A DNA stretch of 58,884 nt from Pseudoruminococcus massiliensis (GTDB lineage Bacteria > Bacillota > Clostridia > Oscillospirales > Acutalibacteraceae): NCBI RefSeq assembly GCF_900291955.1, contig NZ_OLMR01000009.1, positions 1 through 58,884 of the forward strand. The letters are read 5' to 3'. Below the pieces are notes generated by a model. The model searched no databases, was not told where the DNA came from, and saw nothing but the letters and a program-made list of their open reading frames with translations. This document shows positions 9,644 through 19,976 of this stretch, piece after piece. A program made the translations under genes and the position numbers. How positions within the stretch are numbered: the first letter of the stretch is position 1; every line of letters starts with the position of its first letter.

Positions 9644-9844
9644 GAGCCAGAAAGACGATTTATTTTTTCTATGATTTTGCATAATTTTTTCAAAAAATTT
9701 CATATTTGCTCATATATTATCAAAAGTCTATGCTTTTACGGTGTCTTTTTGAATGATTTACTATAATTTTTGCCAAAAATGCAGTACTATTTGTGTATAA
9801 GTTGACAAAATTTTATTAGTTTATTATATTTTTACAATTTTTGT

Positions 9845-9873
9845 TTGATTTATGGAAAATTATATGATAAAAT
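9845..9873 (+). promoter_or_regulatory. Probable gdhA promoter
   Basis: TTGATT-17 bp-TAAAAT about 110 bp before the gdhA start, in an A+T-rich region divergent from purC. Confidence 0.55.
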
Positions 9874-9944
9874 ATGCAAGGTATTAAGGAAGATATCCAT
9901 ACAAATTTGTTTTATTTCAAATATCTAAGTGATTTTTCTTCTGA

Positions 9945-11318
<1,374 letters not shown>

Positions 11319-11375
11319 TAGAACAGCAAACCTAATAAACTAAATTACTCCTATCCCTTTCTATAAAACTACAAT

Positions 11376-11424
11376 CCCCGGATATTGTTTGGCATAAGCA
11401 CCAACAATATTCGGGGCATTTTTT
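11376..11424 (+). terminator. Terminator after gdhA
   Basis: CCCCGGATATTGTTTGG and CCAACAATATTCGGGG form a long stem (one mismatch and one bulge) with an 8-nt loop, then CATTTTTT. Confidence 0.85.
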
Positions 11425-11576
11425 ATAATCATACATAATTTAACTAAGTATCATAGGTTTTAATAGCAATGTTCTTAATTTCACTTACCCTTTAAGTAGT
11501 AAACTTAGCTTATCACTTTTTTACTAAAAATCCCCTTTTTTCAAATTCAGGCATATATAATATAACTGTGAATTTG

Positions 11577-11605
11577 TTGCAAAGAGCAGTAATTTATTGT
11601 ATAAT
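11577..11605 (+). promoter_or_regulatory. Promoter of the sugar-transferase operon
   Basis: TTGCAA-17 bp-TATAAT, with the sugar-transferase start about 35 bp downstream. Confidence 0.75.
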
Positions 11606-11639
11606 ATATAAATAAATTTATAAAAAGGTGTGTACAGAT

Positions 11640-12326
11640 ATGCTCCTCAGAAGCTGGGACAGGCTTCCCAAAAATATGAAAAATGATGATGTAAGAAAAT
11701 ATTATGATATACTTTCCAAAAAGACGGCAAGTCTGCTTTTTAAGCGTATACTTGATTTTATTCTTGCTTTAATTATGTTGATTGTGCTTTCACCTATTTT
11801 TTTGATTGTTGCGATTTGGGTTAAATGCGATTCAAAGGGCAGCGTTTTTTTTCGGCAAGAAAGAGTCACCCGTTATGGAAAGATTTTTCATATCATAAAA
11901 TTTAGAACAATGGTTCAAAATGCTGAAGCTATTGGTTCACAGGTTACCGTTGACCACGATTCTCGTGTTACTCGTGCAGGGCATTTCTTGCGAAAAACAA
12001 GGCTTGATGAATTACCGCAGCTCTTTAACATTCTATCAGGAAGTATGAGCTTTGTTGGCACAAGGCCTGAAGTTATGAAATATGTCAAGTGTTATACGCC
12101 TGAAATGATGGCAAGCCTCCTACTCCCTGCTGGAGTAACTTCACTTACGAGCATAAAATTTAAAGATGAAGAAAAGCTTTTGAAAGATGCTGATGATGCA
12201 GACAAGGTTTATGTAGAAGATGTTCTCCCCTTAAAGATGAAAATAAATCTTGAATACACAGAAAAATTCAATATTTTTTTCGATTTAAAAGTTATGTTTA
12301 TGACGGTTATCGCCGTACTCAAGTAA
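11640..12326 (+). CDS. Initiating sugar (phosphoglycosyl) transferase
   Basis: This is a monotopic membrane enzyme of the bacterial sugar-transferase family that puts the first sugar phosphate on undecaprenyl phosphate. The 228-residue product has a basic N-terminus, one hydrophobic segment (about residues 36-60, [20 protein letters not shown]) and the family core: [36 protein letters not shown] and SFVGTRPE. The Asp-Glu pair in LDELPQ is the catalytic dyad. The ATG at 11640 follows AAAGGTG by 9 nt. The next gene is an O-antigen-ligase-like protein, so the pair probably builds a surface polysaccharide. No other glycosyltransferases or a flippase are nearby. Confidence 0.9.
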   Translation: MLLRSWDRLPKNMKNDDVRKYYDILSKKTASLLFKRILDFILALIMLIVLSPIFLIVAIWVKCDSKGSVFFRQERVTRYGKIFHIIKFRTMVQNAEAIGSQVTVDHDSRVTRAGHFLRKTRLDELPQLFNILSGSMSFVGTRPEVMKYVKCYTPEMMASLLLPAGVTSLTSIKFKDEEKLLKDADDADKVYVEDVLPLKMKINLEYTEKFNIFFDLKVMFMTVIAVLK

Positions 12327-12350
12327 TACGACTGGTGGTGTATACCTATA

Positions 12351-14003
12351 ATGAATATCACAAAAAAGGAAATAACAGCCTTGCTCATGAATACCTCTGC
12401 TATAAGATTTTCATTGCTTTGTCTGCTGTTTTTCGGTTCTGTTTGTGTGATAGATTCTGCCTGCTATTTTTTAGCCACTCCAATATATGTATGGGCAGGA
12501 ATCGTTTTATACATAAAGCTTATAAAAGAAATGAAATTAAGAAAAATCAAGCACTTACCAATAATAACTCTATTCATTGCCTCAGGACTTATTTCTGTTG
12601 CAGTAAACTTCGCATATAACATACATGAAAATCTTTTTATGATTTATTATGTTATTCTCTGCTTCTTTCTGTTTTATGGATTATATGCTGAAAAAACTCA
12701 TGAGGCTGCAAAAAGAGAAATGACCTTCTTCTTTAAGTTTTTTCTTTCATCAACAACCATACTTATGACCATAAGTATCATAATACTTCTATGCTCTAAA
12801 AAAGGTTTTATGTTTATGGATTATTACATAAGCATAAAGGATAATCGCTTTGTCGGCATATTCACAAACGCCAACCTTTTGGCGTTTTATGCTGTTATCG
12901 GTGTTATCTTCTGCCATATACTTTATTTAAGGCACAAGGCTGTTTCTAAATTTACCTTTAGAGTAAGTCTTTACTATGGAATATGTCTTTTTATAAACTT
13001 AGTTTCACTCTTTCTCTCTGACTCAAACGGTTCACTTGTATTCATAATAATCTATGTTTGTTTTATAGCATTCTATAAAATTTTCAGAAACAGTGATACC
13101 GTAAGAACATTTAATTTTATGTTCAGAATAATTTCATTAATTCTTGCCTGTGTGATATTTGCCTTTTCATTTTTAACCATAAGGTCTTTTGCTCAAGAAG
13201 GCTTTGCCACATTACTTGAATCTGAAAGAAAATTTTCAGAAAGCCAAAGTGTAGAAGTAACAAGCACAATTCCAAAATCCGAAAATTCCAAAATTCCAGA
13301 AAACAAATCTTCCCAGTCGGAAAGTGCTTCAAAATCAAGTGAAACCTCAAAAGCTGATAACAATAAATATCTTCCAAGTGACAATACCCATACAGAAAAC
13401 ATTTTCAGAGATAAAAAGACAACAACCTTTACCCATGAAAATAAAAATATCGACAGCGGAAGAATTCCACTCCTTAAACAAGCAATAAAACTTTTTTTAC
13501 TCTACCCTATCTTTGGAGTTGCTCCAAGAAATATTGTTCTATATGGCGAAAAGTATCTCGGTGGATTAAAATATTCCGATTTCCACAATGGTTTCGTAAC
13601 TATACTTGTAAGCTTTGGAGTTGTAGGCTTTACTTTCTTTATAATCTTTGCAGTAAAGATTGCAAAAAGTATGCTCATCTGCATTTTCAAAAAACGCAAC
13701 AAAAATGATACTGAGCGTGAGATGTTGCCTTGTCTGCTTGCATTTTTGGCGGCATATTGTGTATACTCAATGTTTGAAATTACACTTCTGCTTGATGTAT
13801 CTTTTAAGGTACTTATCTTCTGGCTTATTCTTGGCTATGCAATGAGCTATCTCAATCATTATGAAATGAGCGATTATCGAGGCAGACTGAATAGTTCAAC
13901 ATTCTTCCCAGGCTTTGTAGGCAAAATTCAATCAGCATATAAAGATAATCCAGATAAGCAAAGCGATACGCAAAAAAATGAAGATAAAGAAAATTCCAAT
14001 TAG
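12351..14003 (+). CDS. O-antigen ligase / polysaccharide polymerase-like membrane protein
   Basis: The 550-residue protein has about ten hydrophobic helices and a large Ser/Lys/Glu-rich loop (about residues 300-370) between two helices, as in WaaL/Wzy proteins. The family-type motifs GIFTNANLLAFYAV and, after the loop, HNGFVTILVSFGVVGF are visible. Such enzymes join lipid-linked glycans to an acceptor or polymerise repeat units outside the membrane. It follows the sugar transferase by 24 bp and ends 7 bp before a palindromic repeat block. The C-terminal tail is hydrophilic, rich in Asn, Asp and Lys. Substrate cannot be told. Confidence 0.75.
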   Translation: MNITKKEITALLMNTSAIRFSLLCLLFFGSVCVIDSACYFLATPIYVWAGIVLYIKLIKEMKLRKIKHLPIITLFIASGLISVAVNFAYNIHENLFMIYYVILCFFLFYGLYAEKTHEAAKREMTFFFKFFLSSTTILMTISIIILLCSKKGFMFMDYYISIKDNRFVGIFTNANLLAFYAVIGVIFCHILYLRHKAVSKFTFRVSLYYGICLFINLVSLFLSDSNGSLVFIIIYVCFIAFYKIFRNSDTVRTFNFMFRIISLILACVIFAFSFLTIRSFAQEGFATLLESERKFSESQSVEVTSTIPKSENSKIPENKSSQSESASKSSETSKADNNKYLPSDNTHTENIFRDKKTTTFTHENKNIDSGRIPLLKQAIKLFLLYPIFGVAPRNIVLYGEKYLGGLKYSDFHNGFVTILVSFGVVGFTFFIIFAVKIAKSMLICIFKKRNKNDTEREMLPCLLAFLAAYCVYSMFEITLLLDVSFKVLIFWLILGYAMSYLNHYEMSDYRGRLNSSTFFPGFVGKIQSAYKDNPDKQSDTQKNEDKENSN

Positions 14004-14010
14004 TTACCGA

Positions 14011-14380
14011 GCGGGCGAACAAAGTTCGCCCCTAAAGTTAGTTAGCAAATTTCTCTAAGACACTTAAAAGTTTTGCACAAGCTTTTTCAAAAGCTTGCGG
14101 TTTTCAAAGGCAGAGCCTTTGGTGGGTTTTAAGGGCAACGCCCTTAACATTCTTTGCTTCTAAAGCGGTGGACTTTGTCCACCGCTTAATTTTATCTTGT
14201 TAGCAATATTAGTCGATAAAGGCGAACTGCGTTCGCCTAAGAAAAAACAAATGTTGGGCTTCGCCCAAAAGTGTTTCGCTCTCTGCGAGAGCGACAAGGG
14301 CGTTGCCCTTGACCTACGAGCCTTTGAAAAGGCTCGAGCGAAACTTTTAATTGTCTTTGGGAAGTTTGTTAGCTAATTGG
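14011..14380. repeat. Full-size dispersed palindromic repeat element (locus 2)
   Basis: About 370 bp without an ORF, built from consecutive short palindromes. They include GGGCGAAC-AAA-GTTCGCCC (14013), an AAGCTTTT/CAAAAGCTT pair, CAAAGGC-AGA-GCCTTTG, AAGGGC-AAC-GCCCTT, AAGCGGTGGAC-TTT-GTCCACCGCTT (14163-14187), GGCGAAC-TGC-GTTCGCC (14221), TTGGGC-TTC-GCCCAA and AAGGGC-GTT-GCCCTT. The ends at 14041-14076 and 14337-14380 are imperfect inverted repeats (TTAGCTAAC...TTAAAAGTTTCGC type). It fills most of the gap between the O-antigen-ligase-like gene and the malic enzyme. Confidence 0.85.
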
Positions 14381-14468
14381 AAAAATGTCGGATTTTGCAA
14401 TTAAGCACTTTACAAAAACTCTTTGATGTACTAAAATTTATTAAGATATTTAATTTGAAAGGAAGTCT

Positions 14469-15644
14469 ATGATGAATATCAGAGAAGAATCATTGCAAAA
14501 ACACTACGAATGGCAAGGAAAAATCGAGGTTGTTTCTCGTGTTGCCGTCAATGATACAAAAGATTTGTCCCTCGCTTATACTCCTGGCGTTGCAGAGCCT
14601 TGCCTTGAGATACAAAAGGACTATGAAAAGTCTTTCCAACTTACACGCAGAAGCAATTTAGTTGCTGTTATAACCGATGGTACAGCCGTTCTCGGACTTG
14701 GCGATATAGGACCTGAGGCTGGTATGCCTGTTATGGAGGGCAAATGTGCTTTATTTAAGGAATTTGCAGGAGTTGACGCCTTCCCTATTTGTGTTCGTTC
14801 CAAAGATGTTGATGAAATTGTAAGAACAGTATATCTTATTTCTGGAAGTTTCGGCGGAATCAACCTTGAGGATATTGCTGCTCCAAGATGCTTTGAGATT
14901 GAAAGAAAGCTCAAAGAAATCTGCGATATTCCTGTTTTTCACGATGACCAGCACGGAACTGCAATTATAGTTGCGGCTGCTGTCCTCAACGCATTGAAGG
15001 TTGTCAAGAAGGACCTTGGCGAAATCAATGCCGTTATCAATGGCTCCGGTTCAGCAGGTATAGCTATTGCAAAGCACCTCCTCAACCTCGGTCTTAAAAA
15101 TCTTACAATGGTAGACAGAGCTGGCATTATTTGCGAGGGTATGGACGGACTCAACCCAGAACAGCAGTATATGTCTACAATCACAAACCGTTCTAAAAAG
15201 ACTGGTACTCTTGCAGACGCTATGAAGGGTGCTGACCTCTTCATCGGTGTTTCTGCACCAAATATCGTAAATGAAGAAATGGTAAAATCTATGGCAGATG
15301 AGCCAATCATCTTTGCTATGGCTAACCCTACACCTGAAATTATGCCTGATGTTGCTAAGAAAGCAGGTGCAAGAATAGTAGGAACAGGTCGTTCAGATTT
15401 TCCAAATCAAATCAATAATGTTCTTGCTTTCCCAGGAATTTTCAGAGGTGCTTTGGATTGTCGTGCAAGCGAAATCAACGAAGAGATGAAAGCTGCTGCT
15501 TCCTATGCGATTGCTTCTCTCGTTTCTGATGATGAGCTTAATGATGAATATATTCTGCCAAAAGCATTTGATAGAAGAGTAGGCAAGGCTGTTGCTGAGG
15601 CTGTTATGGAGGCCGCAAGAAAATCAGGCGTTGCAAAGCTTTGA
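14469..15644 (+). CDS. Malic enzyme (NAD(P)-dependent malate dehydrogenase, decarboxylating)
   Basis: It converts malate to pyruvate and CO2 with reduction of NAD(P). The 391-residue product is the short bacterial type without the phosphotransacetylase-like domain. Seen are the N-terminal LSLAYTPGVAEPCLEI, the metal/malate site LGDIGPEAGMPVMEGK and PVFHDDQHGTAIIVAAA, and the Rossmann loop INGSGSAGIAIA near 190. GAAAGGAAG precedes the double ATG; either could start. It is single, and the RNase P RNA gene follows at once. Confidence 0.95.
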   Translation: MMNIREESLQKHYEWQGKIEVVSRVAVNDTKDLSLAYTPGVAEPCLEIQKDYEKSFQLTRRSNLVAVITDGTAVLGLGDIGPEAGMPVMEGKCALFKEFAGVDAFPICVRSKDVDEIVRTVYLISGSFGGINLEDIAAPRCFEIERKLKEICDIPVFHDDQHGTAIIVAAAVLNALKVVKKDLGEINAVINGSGSAGIAIAKHLLNLGLKNLTMVDRAGIICEGMDGLNPEQQYMSTITNRSKKTGTLADAMKGADLFIGVSAPNIVNEEMVKSMADEPIIFAMANPTPEIMPDVAKKAGARIVGTGRSDFPNQINNVLAFPGIFRGALDCRASEINEEMKAAASYAIASLVSDDELNDEYILPKAFDRRVGKAVAEAVMEAARKSGVAKL

Positions 15645-15657
15645 TTAGCATAAGCAT

Positions 15658-15686
15658 TTGACATTCGGGTAAAAATATAGTAAAAT
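15658..15686 (+). promoter_or_regulatory. Promoter of the RNase P RNA gene
   Basis: Perfect TTGACA, 17-bp spacer, TAAAAT; the predicted start falls at the first bases of the RNA. Confidence 0.85.
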
Positions 15687-15693
15687 ATCTTTT

Positions 15694-16041
15694 GCGAGCG
15701 GGCTGAACAGCTGCGGATGAAAGCCGAAAGGCTTCACCCGAGGAAAGTCCGGGCTCCATAGGGCAAGAATAACGGCTAACGGCCGCCGGGGGCGACCCCA
15801 GGGATAGTGCAACAGAGATATACCGCCTGAGTCTTTCAGGTAAGGGTGGAAAGGCGAGGTAAGAGCTCACCGGCACACGGGAGACTGTGTGGCCCTGTAA
15901 ACCCTATTCGGAGCAACACCGCACAGAAGCATTCAACATCGGCCCGATGGCTTCGCTTAGGTGGCATCGAGCAGTGGCGGTAACGCCCTGCCAAGATAGA
16001 TGGCTGTTCACGACAGAACCCGGCTTATAGGCTCGGTCGCC
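15694..16041 (+). ncRNA. rnpB: RNase P RNA, bacterial class A
   Basis: This is the catalytic RNA that removes 5' leaders from pre-tRNAs. The universally conserved segments GAGGAAAGTCCGGGCTC (around 15740) and ACAGAACCCGGCTTAT (around 16013-16028) pair as P4 and flank the expected domains. P1 is formed by CGAGC near 15695 and GCTCG near 16031. The length of about 345 nt and the features in between (GGGATAGTGCAACAGAGA, AGTGGCGGTAACGCC) fit the ancestral type A fold. Exact ends are estimated. Confidence 0.95.
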
Positions 16042-16214
16042 GCATTATTGCGTATATCATTGCGAATTTTCGCTTTAAATATAAGAACTTGTTTTTTCTA
16101 TTTGCGAATTTTGTCTTAATTTTACCTCTATCATATTTCTACTTGTAAATTTTAATATTTATTTGCTGTGCAATATAAACTAAAACCTCTTTGTCATTTC
16201 TTACAAATTAGCTA

Positions 16215-16243
16215 TTGTTATTTAGCATAAGTTAAAGTATAAT
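16215..16243 (+). promoter_or_regulatory. Promoter of the small XRE regulator gene
   Basis: TTGTTA-17 bp-TATAAT; a second TATAAT lies 11 bp downstream. Confidence 0.7.
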
Positions 16244-16276
16244 ACATAGTATAATAAATGGTTAGGAGGATATTTG

Positions 16277-16522
16277 ATGAGATTGCGTAAGCAGGCACTG
16301 GGCAATCGTAACCTTATCGGTGCAAGAGTTGAAGCTGCTCGTAAAAGCAAAGGCATTAAACAAAAGGAATTACTTGCACAGTTGCAGGTCAATGGTGTTG
16401 ATATGAATGCCTCTGGTCTTTCTAAGCTTGAAGGTCAGATTCGTTCTGTCACAGATATTGAGCTTGTTGCACTTGCTGATATACTTGAGGTTTCGATAGA
16501 CTACTTACTTGGCAGAGAGTAA
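16277..16522 (+). CDS. Small XRE-family helix-turn-helix protein
   Basis: The 81-residue product is almost only a helix-turn-helix domain: RVEAARKSKGIKQKELLAQL followed by SGLSKLEGQIRSVTDIELV and the usual end LADILEVSIDYLLGRE. AGGAGG sits upstream of the ATG. It is a single-gene unit with its own promoter and terminator next to IS remnants. The target is unknown; such minimal proteins are often regulators of nearby mobile DNA or general transcription factors. Confidence 0.85.
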   Translation: MRLRKQALGNRNLIGARVEAARKSKGIKQKELLAQLQVNGVDMNASGLSKLEGQIRSVTDIELVALADILEVSIDYLLGRE

Positions 16523-16627
16523 ATCGCAACTATTTGTGAACGCAACTCTGAACCATCAGTCCCAAAAGCTATAATTGCTATTTATATACTTCGCTCACAA
16601 GAACGATAAAATATAATTAAGCACATC

Positions 16628-16674
16628 AAAAAGCACTTGGACTTCTTTACGAAGTCCAAGTGCTTTTAGTTTTT
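16628..16674 (+). terminator. Terminator
   Basis: AAAAGCACTTGGACTTC pairs perfectly with GAAGTCCAAGTGCTTTT around a 5-nt loop, followed by AGTTTTT. Confidence 0.85.
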
Positions 16675-16745
16675 GGCTCAATATCAATAATTGTGGTAAC
16701 CCGAAAAAATAGCATAAAGTATAATTACAAGTGGCAGAAAATTGA
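16675..16745. repeat. Solo end of an ISL3-like element
   Basis: About 70 bp here match 22414-22485 with few differences: GGCTCAATATCAATAATTG here, GGCTTAATGTCAATGGTTA there, both followed by TGGTAAC, CGAAAAA, AAAGTATAATTACAAG and GCAGAAAATT or a close match. In the second copy this is the terminal inverted repeat of an ISL3 remnant. No matching second end was found here. The rest of the gap up to 16931 is A+T-rich with nothing else I can support. Confidence 0.65.
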
Positions 16746-16931
16746 AAAAGTTCGTAAAAAATGGACATTAAAAAAACAAACCTCCTACGGCAGAATAAAA
16801 ATTGTCATATGAGGTTTCGTTATGCCAAAAGAATATTGACACATAGTAAAACTGATATATTTGTATATTCTTCAAAATAAAATGTCAAATTTTTAATATA
16901 AAAGCTTACTATTTTCTGTAATGTTTATGCT

Positions 16932-17342
16932 TTATTGTGGACATAGATTTTCAGACTTACTTATCATAAATTCTGAATATTCAAAAAGTGCGTATTTAGC
17001 TGATTCTGTCATTTTTTCATAGTTCCTAATCAGCATACTAAGTATTTCATCTTTTACTTCTGAGTTTGTTTGTATGTTTTGAGATTCGTTTTTATTGGTT
17101 GCGTTTTTAACTTCGTATCCCATAAGCCACGCTTCAGATACATTTAATGCTCTTGCAAGAATATAGAGTTTATTTTGTCCTGGTTCTACCTTTCCAGAAA
17201 CATATTGGCTGAGGTCAGATTTACTAAGTTTTACACCATATTCACTACAAAATGGTTTTGCACGATTTATAATATCAATTTGTTTTAAACCATTTTTCTG
17301 CATAAATTCATTAAGTCTTAATGCTGTACTTGAAGTTTTCAT
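16932..17342 (-). CDS. XRE-family repressor-like protein
   Basis: The 136-residue product has an N-terminal helix-turn-helix (ALRLNEFMQKNGLKQIDIINRA, then KLSKSDLSQYVSGKVEPGQNKLYILARALNVSEAWLMGYEV) and a C-terminal segment NYEKMTESAKYALFEYSEFM. This resembles phage-repressor-like proteins common in Clostridia. The ATG at 17342 follows GGAG by 10 nt; the longer in-frame start adds 21 residues that do not look like protein of this family. The neighbouring DNA on both sides is decayed, so it may be the survivor of a lost element. Confidence 0.8.
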   Translation of the reverse strand: MKTSSTALRLNEFMQKNGLKQIDIINRAKPFCSEYGVKLSKSDLSQYVSGKVEPGQNKLYILARALNVSEAWLMGYEVKNATNKNESQNIQTNSEVKDEILSMLIRNYEKMTESAKYALFEYSEFMISKSENLCPQ

Positions 17343-17497
17343 TAAATCCGCACTCCTATATTTCTTGTGTTGTCTTATTATATCAGAGTAGAAATCACAG
17401 TTCAAGCATATTTGATAAAAAATTTAAAAAATTGAACAATTACTTTAAAATGTAAATTCATACAAACACAACTCTCATATATATAATTAATTATTTC

Positions 17498-17837
17498 AGT
17501 AGAGCTTTTTCGGCGCCTGTAGATTATTCAAATAACCATGTACCAATTTCTAAGCCTTCTGGTTTAGATGTATCTACCCTGTCTATATTGTGCTTGATGC
17601 TTCTTCTTATAACAATCAATATCAAGATATTATGATTATAATAGTTCTAAGCTTTTTAGAACTAAGTTCGATGATAAAGGTAATGTTGTTAATGATTTAA
17701 GCAATAATATGACAAGTAATACGAGTGTAGTTGAAAATTTAGAAAGTTCAATATCTAATTATTATGAAAGTAGCAATAAAAAATATTCAAGCATAAACCA
17801 ATTTATAACTTCTAATGATGAACAAAAAATTCACTAA
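17498..17837 (+). pseudogene. Decayed fragment of an unknown protein
   Basis: Two overlapping frames look like one broken protein. The first reads SRAFSAPVDYSNNHVPISKP and continues to about 17575. The second, after a frameshift near 17580, reads VLDASSYNNQYQD and then, after another shift, YDYNSSKLFRTKFDDKGNVV and onward to the stop at 17837. There is no start codon with a ribosome site. It may be the tail of a secreted or surface protein; I do not recognise the family. Confidence 0.35.
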
Positions 17838-17883
17838 TATATATGTAATAGCAGTAGTATTGTAAATGAACATTGATAGAAAA

Positions 17884-17917
17884 TAAAAGTGATGGACCTT
17901 AAGCTCCACCACTTTTT
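17884..17917. terminator. Terminator between convergent units, mainly for the SDR operon
   Basis: AAAAGTGATGGA and TCCACCACTTTTT form a stem with U-rich flanks on both strands; it lies 24 bp after the SDR stop. Confidence 0.7.
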
Positions 17918-17940
17918 ATCTTTAAATAGAATATTAAATT

Positions 17941-18675
17941 TTATATACCAAATCCACCGTTTACACCGAGAACTTGAGCAGTAATGAATGAAGCTTTATC
18001 AGATATGAGAAATTCCACCGCATTAGAAATATCCTTAGAAGTGCCTATTCTTCCAAGAGGTGTTTCGTCACGAAGTATATCAATATCCTCCTGAGTATAG
18101 CACGAAATCATATCTGTGCTTATAACTCCAGGAGCTATGCAGTTTACGGTAATTCCGCTTGGTGCAAGTTCTTTTGCAAGAGCCTTTGTAAGACCTATTA
18201 TTCCAGCTTTAGATGCGGAATATACTACCTCACAAGAGGCACCGACTTCTCCCCAAATAGACGATATATTTATAATTCTTCCACAATGCTCAGAAACCAT
18301 ATATCGTGTTGCTTCACGAGAGCATTTTATTGCACCAAGAAGATTTGTTGATATTACGGCCTCAAGCTGTTCATCGCTGATGTCTTGGATAAGGCTATTT
18401 TGTAGAGCAATTCCAGCATTATTTATAAGAGCATAAGGTGTACCAAAGCTTCTATATGTTTGCTCAAAGAGATTTTTTACATCGGCTGTATCTGAAATAT
18501 CACCATGAATGGCGATAGCTGTGCCACCTTGCTCTTGAATTTCTTTGCAAAGTACAAGAGCTTTTTCGGCAGAATGGTTATAGTTTATTGCAACTGCATA
18601 GCCTGCCTTTGAAAGTGTAGTACAAATTTCTGAACCAATACCTCTTGAGCCACCTGTTACGATAATAGAACGCAT
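17941..18675 (-). CDS. Short-chain dehydrogenase/reductase, FabG-like
   Basis: The 244-residue SDR has the NAD(P) loop TGGSRGIG (7-14), NNAG near 90, catalytic Ser in ISSIWG and the Y-x-x-x-K motif YSASK, and ends with LGVNGGFGI as 3-oxoacyl-ACP reductases do. It is not in a fatty-acid operon but 3 bp after a flavin-reductase-like gene, so the pair may act on an unknown carbonyl substrate. FabG activity cannot be claimed from sequence alone. Confidence 0.85.
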   Translation of the reverse strand: MRSIIVTGGSRGIGSEICTTLSKAGYAVAINYNHSAEKALVLCKEIQEQGGTAIAIHGDISDTADVKNLFEQTYRSFGTPYALINNAGIALQNSLIQDISDEQLEAVISTNLLGAIKCSREATRYMVSEHCGRIINISSIWGEVGASCEVVYSASKAGIIGLTKALAKELAPSGITVNCIAPGVISTDMISCYTQEDIDILRDETPLGRIGTSKDISNAVEFLISDKASFITAQVLGVNGGFGI

Positions 18676-18678
18676 ATT

Positions 18679-19188
18679 TTACTCCTTAATAAGAGCTTTT
18701 TCAATTTCTCCAATAAAAATAATGTGATAATCATTGTCGCTGTAACATTTATCTATAATGTCTTTATCTATAAAGGATTCAGCATTCATTTCTTGACGAT
18801 AGAGCTTTTTACAGATTAGGATAAGCTTGCCTTCTTTAAAATATGGAACCTTTTCATCAAATAAAGGTGTGATACCTGTTTCCTTAACCTTATCATAATC
18901 TCTGCCAGAATTTTTCCCGCAGAAAGTTAAAGCTTTGCGCATAGAGTCACCGCCAAAGGTTAGTGAAAAATGGTCGAATTTATCTATAAATTCGAGTGTA
19001 TAGCGAGATTTTCTGACATAGACAGTTGCAACATTTTTATTCCAAAGGATACCAACGCCACCCCAGCTTACAGTCATTGTATTAAATTTTTCTGAATTTC
19101 CTGCTGTAAGCAATGCCCAATCTTTATTAAAAAGATTATAAGGACTTGCAGTGAGCTCGGTAATATTTATTTCTTTAAAATCGGACAT
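18679..19188 (-). CDS. Flavin reductase-like (flavoredoxin-type) FMN-binding protein
   Basis: The 169-residue product has the pattern of the flavin reductase-like domain: DWALLTAGNSEKFNTMTVSWGG near the start, VYVRKSRYTLEFI, and SLTFGGDSMRKALTFCGKNSG. Such proteins bind FMN and shuttle electrons. The ATG at 19188 follows GGAGG by 8 nt; an in-frame upstream ATG lies within the Shine-Dalgarno region and is unlikely. It is first in a two-gene unit with the SDR. A TATAAT with a poor -35 at 19222-19250 probably drives it. Confidence 0.85.
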   Translation of the reverse strand: MSDFKEINITELTASPYNLFNKDWALLTAGNSEKFNTMTVSWGGVGILWNKNVATVYVRKSRYTLEFIDKFDHFSLTFGGDSMRKALTFCGKNSGRDYDKVKETGITPLFDEKVPYFKEGKLILICKKLYRQEMNAESFIDKDIIDKCYSDNDYHIIFIGEIEKALIKE

Positions 19189-19417
19189 GAAAAATACCTC
19201 CATAAAATCTATTTTAAGTATATTATATCATATGAATAGCTTAAATTAAAGCGAAAAAAATATATGAGAATTTGGGATTTGATTGGTAATTAGTGGCTAT
19301 CATAGAACTTACATTATGTAAACTTGCAATATTCAATAAAAAAAGCAAAATAAAAGTGCCTTTATTCTAAAAAAGCACTTAAATTTTAAATATTTCGTAA
19401 AAAATTTTGAAAATTAC

Positions 19418-19447
19418 TTGAAAGTTATTTGGTACTTATTGTATAAT
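19418..19447 (+). promoter_or_regulatory. Promoter of divIC-yabR
   Basis: TTGAAA-18 bp-TATAAT, about 50 bp before the divIC start, in a gap divergent from the flavin-reductase gene. Confidence 0.65.
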
Positions 19448-19494
19448 AATTTATATTATAGTGACTTATGATAGTATTTTAAAAGGTGCTTTCT

Positions 19495-19956
19495 ATGAAA
19501 AAAAGAAAAGTAAAAAACAGAATAAAACCAAAGAAAAATTACATTCTCAGAATTGCGGTTGTGGCGTTTTTTATTTTTATTCTGGTTACAATAGTAGACC
19601 AGCAGATTAAAATTCAGCAGAGCCGTACTGAGCTTGAAAATGTTAATAATAAGCTTGAAATGGCTCAAATGAAAACTCTTGACCTCGAAAAAAAATCACA
19701 GCTTGCTGAACAGGCAAGCAAACTCACAGTGAGCGAGGTTGCAAATCCAGTTGAAGAATCAAGCAGTAATGAAGAATCAAGCCAAAATGAGAATTTAGTT
19801 CAAGCTTCTTCTCAACCAGAAAAGAAGAAGCAAACAACTGCTGAAAACAAAACTGATGAGGAAAAAGAATGTGAGGAGTATCTAAGGCAGGAAGCATTGC
19901 GACTCGGCTATGCTAAAAGCGGAGTGCGTGTTTTTCAAAATATAGCCGGAAATTAA
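19495..19956 (+). CDS. divIC: Septum formation initiator, DivIC/FtsB-like
   Basis: The 153-residue single-pass membrane protein has a basic cytoplasmic N-terminus (KKRKVKNRIKPKK), one membrane helix (about 20-40), a coiled coil (QQSRTELENVNNKLEMAQMK), a Ser/Glu/Gln-rich linker and a conserved C-terminal ECEEYLRQEALRLGYAKSG motif. DivIC/FtsB proteins link FtsL and FtsQ/DivIB in the divisome. The order divIC then an S1-domain gene is the one known in Bacillus and Clostridia, which supports the call. Confidence 0.88.
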   Translation: MKKRKVKNRIKPKKNYILRIAVVAFFIFILVTIVDQQIKIQQSRTELENVNNKLEMAQMKTLDLEKKSQLAEQASKLTVSEVANPVEESSSNEESSQNENLVQASSQPEKKKQTTAENKTDEEKECEEYLRQEALRLGYAKSGVRVFQNIAGN

Positions 19957-19976
19957 GGGGAGGAAAAATTTTCACT

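Noticed and set aside
17941-18675. Assignment of the SDR as fabG of fatty-acid synthesis
   Set aside because: No acp, fabD, fabF or fabZ is nearby and the partner gene is a flavin-reductase-like protein; only the fold is supported.
19352-19380. AAGTGC/GCACTT hairpin as terminator
   Set aside because: Short stem with a long A+T loop, in a divergent gap where no transcript should end.
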